A stretch of 64,000 nucleotides of DNA from assembly GCA_963576565.1 (NCBI GenBank), contig OY755046.1, forward strand, positions 60,801,471 to 60,865,470, written 5' to 3'. The DNA is from Aspidapion aeneum (Eukaryota > Arthropoda > Insecta > Coleoptera > Brentidae). A program made the translations under genes and the position numbers. Shown here piece after piece: positions 61,545 through 64,000 of the stretch. Below the pieces are notes generated by a model. That model did no database searches. It was not told where the DNA came from and worked only from the letters and a program-made list of their open reading frames with translations. Numbering within the stretch: position 1 is the first letter of the stretch; the number at the start of each line of letters is the position of its first letter.

Positions 61545-61625
61545 TATACAGCCGCCTACTCAACAGCCAATTGGCATGGACAATTTGACGTCCCTGCAAA
61601 TTTGCTGGTGAGTAGGCCGCTTAAT
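61545..61625. repeat. Small foldback, ~25-bp arms
   Basis: CAGCCGCCTACTCAACAGCC pairs with GCTGGTGAGTAGGCCGC, with a short central spacer CAATTTGACGTCC. Likely a miniature inverted-repeat element. Confidence 0.55.
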
Positions 61626-62129
61626 GGTTTTATGCATTTTACGCACATTTTTTAAATATTGCACGGATTTTTTCGGGATTTTGTTTTTAAAAAAAAGTTC
61701 AAAAAAAGAGTGAATTTTTTACCATGACTAATTTTGTACTCCTAATAGAAAAATCTACTTGTGTAAGGATTTTTTCTGTACATTTTTTAATATATAAATA
61801 TTATAAATGTTTATTTGTTAAAATTTATATGAAATGTATATTAATAAAATTTTTGATAACTCTTATAGTTATAGACGTATCTCAAAAAAAAAATACTTGA
61901 ATTTGATTTTTAGTACAAATTTTCGTTTTCATATTTATAAGAATTTTATCAAAAAAGAAACCGATATTTGACTATACGTATATAATTAGAAACATTTTAG
62001 GTGTTTTCAAGATAAAAATAAATCATGTGTTTAGAAAATATGTTATAGATATATAATGTTATATTTGTGCCATACTTTAAGAAAATTTAATAAAAACTTT
62101 TTGAAAATAACTTTTGTGTATAACTCACT

Positions 62130-63170
62130 AATACACTAACACTATCCTTTAGTGAAGGATCACTATCCTTTAGTAAAAGATCACTATCCTTTAGTAAATG
62201 ATCACTATCTTTTAGTAAAGGATCGCTATCATTTAGTAAAGGATCACTATCCTTTAGTAAAGGATCACTATCCTTTAGTAAAGGATCACTGTCCTTTAGT
62301 AAAGGATCACTATCCTTTAGTAAAGGATCACTATCCATTAGTAAAGGATCACTATCCTTTAGTAAAGAATCACTATCCTTTAGTAAAAGATCACTATCCT
62401 TTAGTAAAGGATCACTATCCTTTAGTAAATGATCACTATCCTTTAGTAAAGGATTACTATCCTTTAGTAAAGGATCACTATCCTTTGGTAAATGATACAA
62501 TCCTTTAGTTAAGGATCACTATCCTTTAGTAATGGATCACTATACTTTAGTAAAGGATCACTATCCTTTAGTAAAGGATCACTATTCTTTAGTAAAGGAT
62601 CACTATCCTTTAGTAAAGGATCACTATACTTTAGTAAAGGATCACTATCCTATAGTAAAGGATCACTATCCTTTAGTAAAGGATCACTATCCTTTAGTAA
62701 AGGATCACTATCCTTTAGTAAAGGATCGCTATCCTTTAGTAAAGGATCACTATCCTTTGGTAAATGATACAATCCTTTAGTAAAGGATCATTATCCTTTA
62801 GTAAAGGATCACAATCCTTTAGTAAAGAATCACTATCCTTTAGTAAAGGATCACTATCCTTTAGTAAAGGATCACTATCCTTTAGTAAAGGATCACTATC
62901 CTTTAGTAAAGGATCACTATCCTTTAGTAAAGGATCACTATCCTTTAGTAAAGGATCACTATCCTTTAGTAAAGGATCACTATCCTTTAGTAAAGGATCA
63001 CTATCCTTTAGTAAAGGATCACTATCCTTTAGTAAAGGATCACTATCCTTTAGTAAAGGATCACTATCCTTTAGTAAAGGATCACTATCCTTTAGTAAAG
63101 GATCACTATCCTTTAGTAAAGGATCACTATCCATTAGTAAAGGATCACTATCCTTTAGTAAAGGATAACT
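62130..63170. repeat. 21-bp palindromic satellite, ~50 units
   Basis: The unit is GGATCACTA plus a 15-base palindrome TCCTTTAGTAAAGGA overlapping the next unit. Because the period is 21, several frames on both strands stay open, giving 7-residue repeats such as LLKDSDP. Occasional variants (AAATGATACAATCC) mark blocks at ~62490 and ~62765. Not a gene. Confidence 0.95.
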
Positions 63171-64000
63171 GCGCATGCCTCAAATAAAAGATAAGAGAAA
63201 AATGGGTAATGCAAAGGTCAGTTTTAATTACTCAAATGTTTTCCCATTTTTAAAGGTCCGATATCACAGTTAATAAAATTTATGGAGTTATTAAAAACAC
63301 AATAAAATTTATATAACAAAGATAAGATAGTTTTATTAGAAGAAAAATACATTATATTTGTATAAGGACGGACTTAATCACTATGTTTACTAAGAAAAAG
63401 TTAATACAAAAATATTGGAAGGGCTCAAAGGGATTTTGGTTTTTTTTTAATGATATGTGTAAAGAAAAATAGTCGTAAGGTACATATATGAAAAATGGCA
63501 CATTACTAGTTTAAGCAATACAGGCAGTTCTTCTTTTATTTATCTATTTCTATTAAAATATTATTGTTTTTTTTTGTAAACTTGGAAGCATATAATCTAC
63601 TATAAAAGGCACTAAGTTTATAAATGTTTGGCCGTCCGAAAAATAAAATAAATACATAATATAGAAAAAAACACTTGGTATACAAGAAAACATAAAATAA
63701 AATTAAGTAAAATAAATATAACTATTTTTGTAAAAATGTCAAATTCGAGAATTAATTTTTTTTGTATGTTTTAAATAAATTTTATCACATTTTTTATTCG
63801 ATTCGACAGTTTGATTCTTGTACTTGTTGTGTGGAATGTCATTTTATTTAGAAAACAATTTTAAAAATATAGACAGGTATAGGTTTTGGGTTTAGAGTAT
63901 TGAATTAATAGAGAAAGCTTAATTCCAAACCATAGGCAGTTTGTTTGTCGTGAACATCTAAAATGCCACGAGTCAATTTAACAGTGTAATTGTTTTCATT
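63171..64000. other. Non-coding AT-rich right end
   Basis: No gene, repeat or splice structure I can support. Confidence 0.4.

Noticed and set aside
62087..63176. Long overlapping frames on both strands in the right-end repeat
   Set aside because: They are a by-product of a 21-bp satellite without stop codons; residues repeat every seven positions and no gene signals are present.

Overview
This is a eukaryotic, AT-rich, transposon-dense window with GT-AG introns. It looks like an insect genome. The reasons are an intact BEL/Pao retrotransposon, THAP/P-like, hAT, pogo-type and Penelope-like elements, and a KIM-type tyrosine phosphatase of the Drosophila PTP-ER / vertebrate PTPRR-PTPN5-PTPN7 group. 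A beetle is possible, but the order cannot be fixed from sequence alone.

Two host genes lie head to head. On the minus strand, six coding exons between 28392 and 6776 join in frame (phases 1,2,0,1,2) into a predicted 1046-residue nuclear C2H2 zinc-finger protein with four fingers; one finger is split across a 9.3-kb intron. On the plus strand, seven coding exons between 32572 and 54412 (phases 1,0,1,0,0,0) give a predicted 821-residue tyrosine phosphatase. It has a kinase-interaction motif and a catalytic domain interrupted by a ~180-residue Cys/Ser/Gln-rich insert between the WPD loop and the [10 protein letters not shown] loop. About 4.2 kb separates the two start codons and contains a LINE fragment.

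Most other sequence is mobile or repetitive. Left part (1-6.7 kb): a repeat carrying a complete tRNA cloverleaf, a Mutator-like element with 9-bp target duplications, two THAP-domain elements, and two extra tandem copies of the zinc-finger gene's 3' coding region. Zinc-finger introns: a 7.4-kb BEL/Pao element nested in a DNA-transposon-like repeat, two RTE-like LINE fragments, tandem repeats, and a long inverted repeat. Phosphatase introns: more repeat copies, a Penelope-like fragment beside a 145-bp satellite with six-monomer higher-order structure, an RTE-like LINE, an internally deleted hAT element and a P-element relic. Downstream of the phosphatase stop: four more tandem copies of its 3' coding end (~700-bp period), then MITEs, another LINE copy and a 21-bp palindromic satellite.

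The most unusual features are the independent tandem duplication of the 3' coding end in both neighbouring genes, the large insert inside the phosphatase catalytic domain, the higher-order satellite inside an intron, and repeats with dense short subterminal motifs. Exon structures are my own manual reconstruction from splice sites and phase; no search or transcript data were available.
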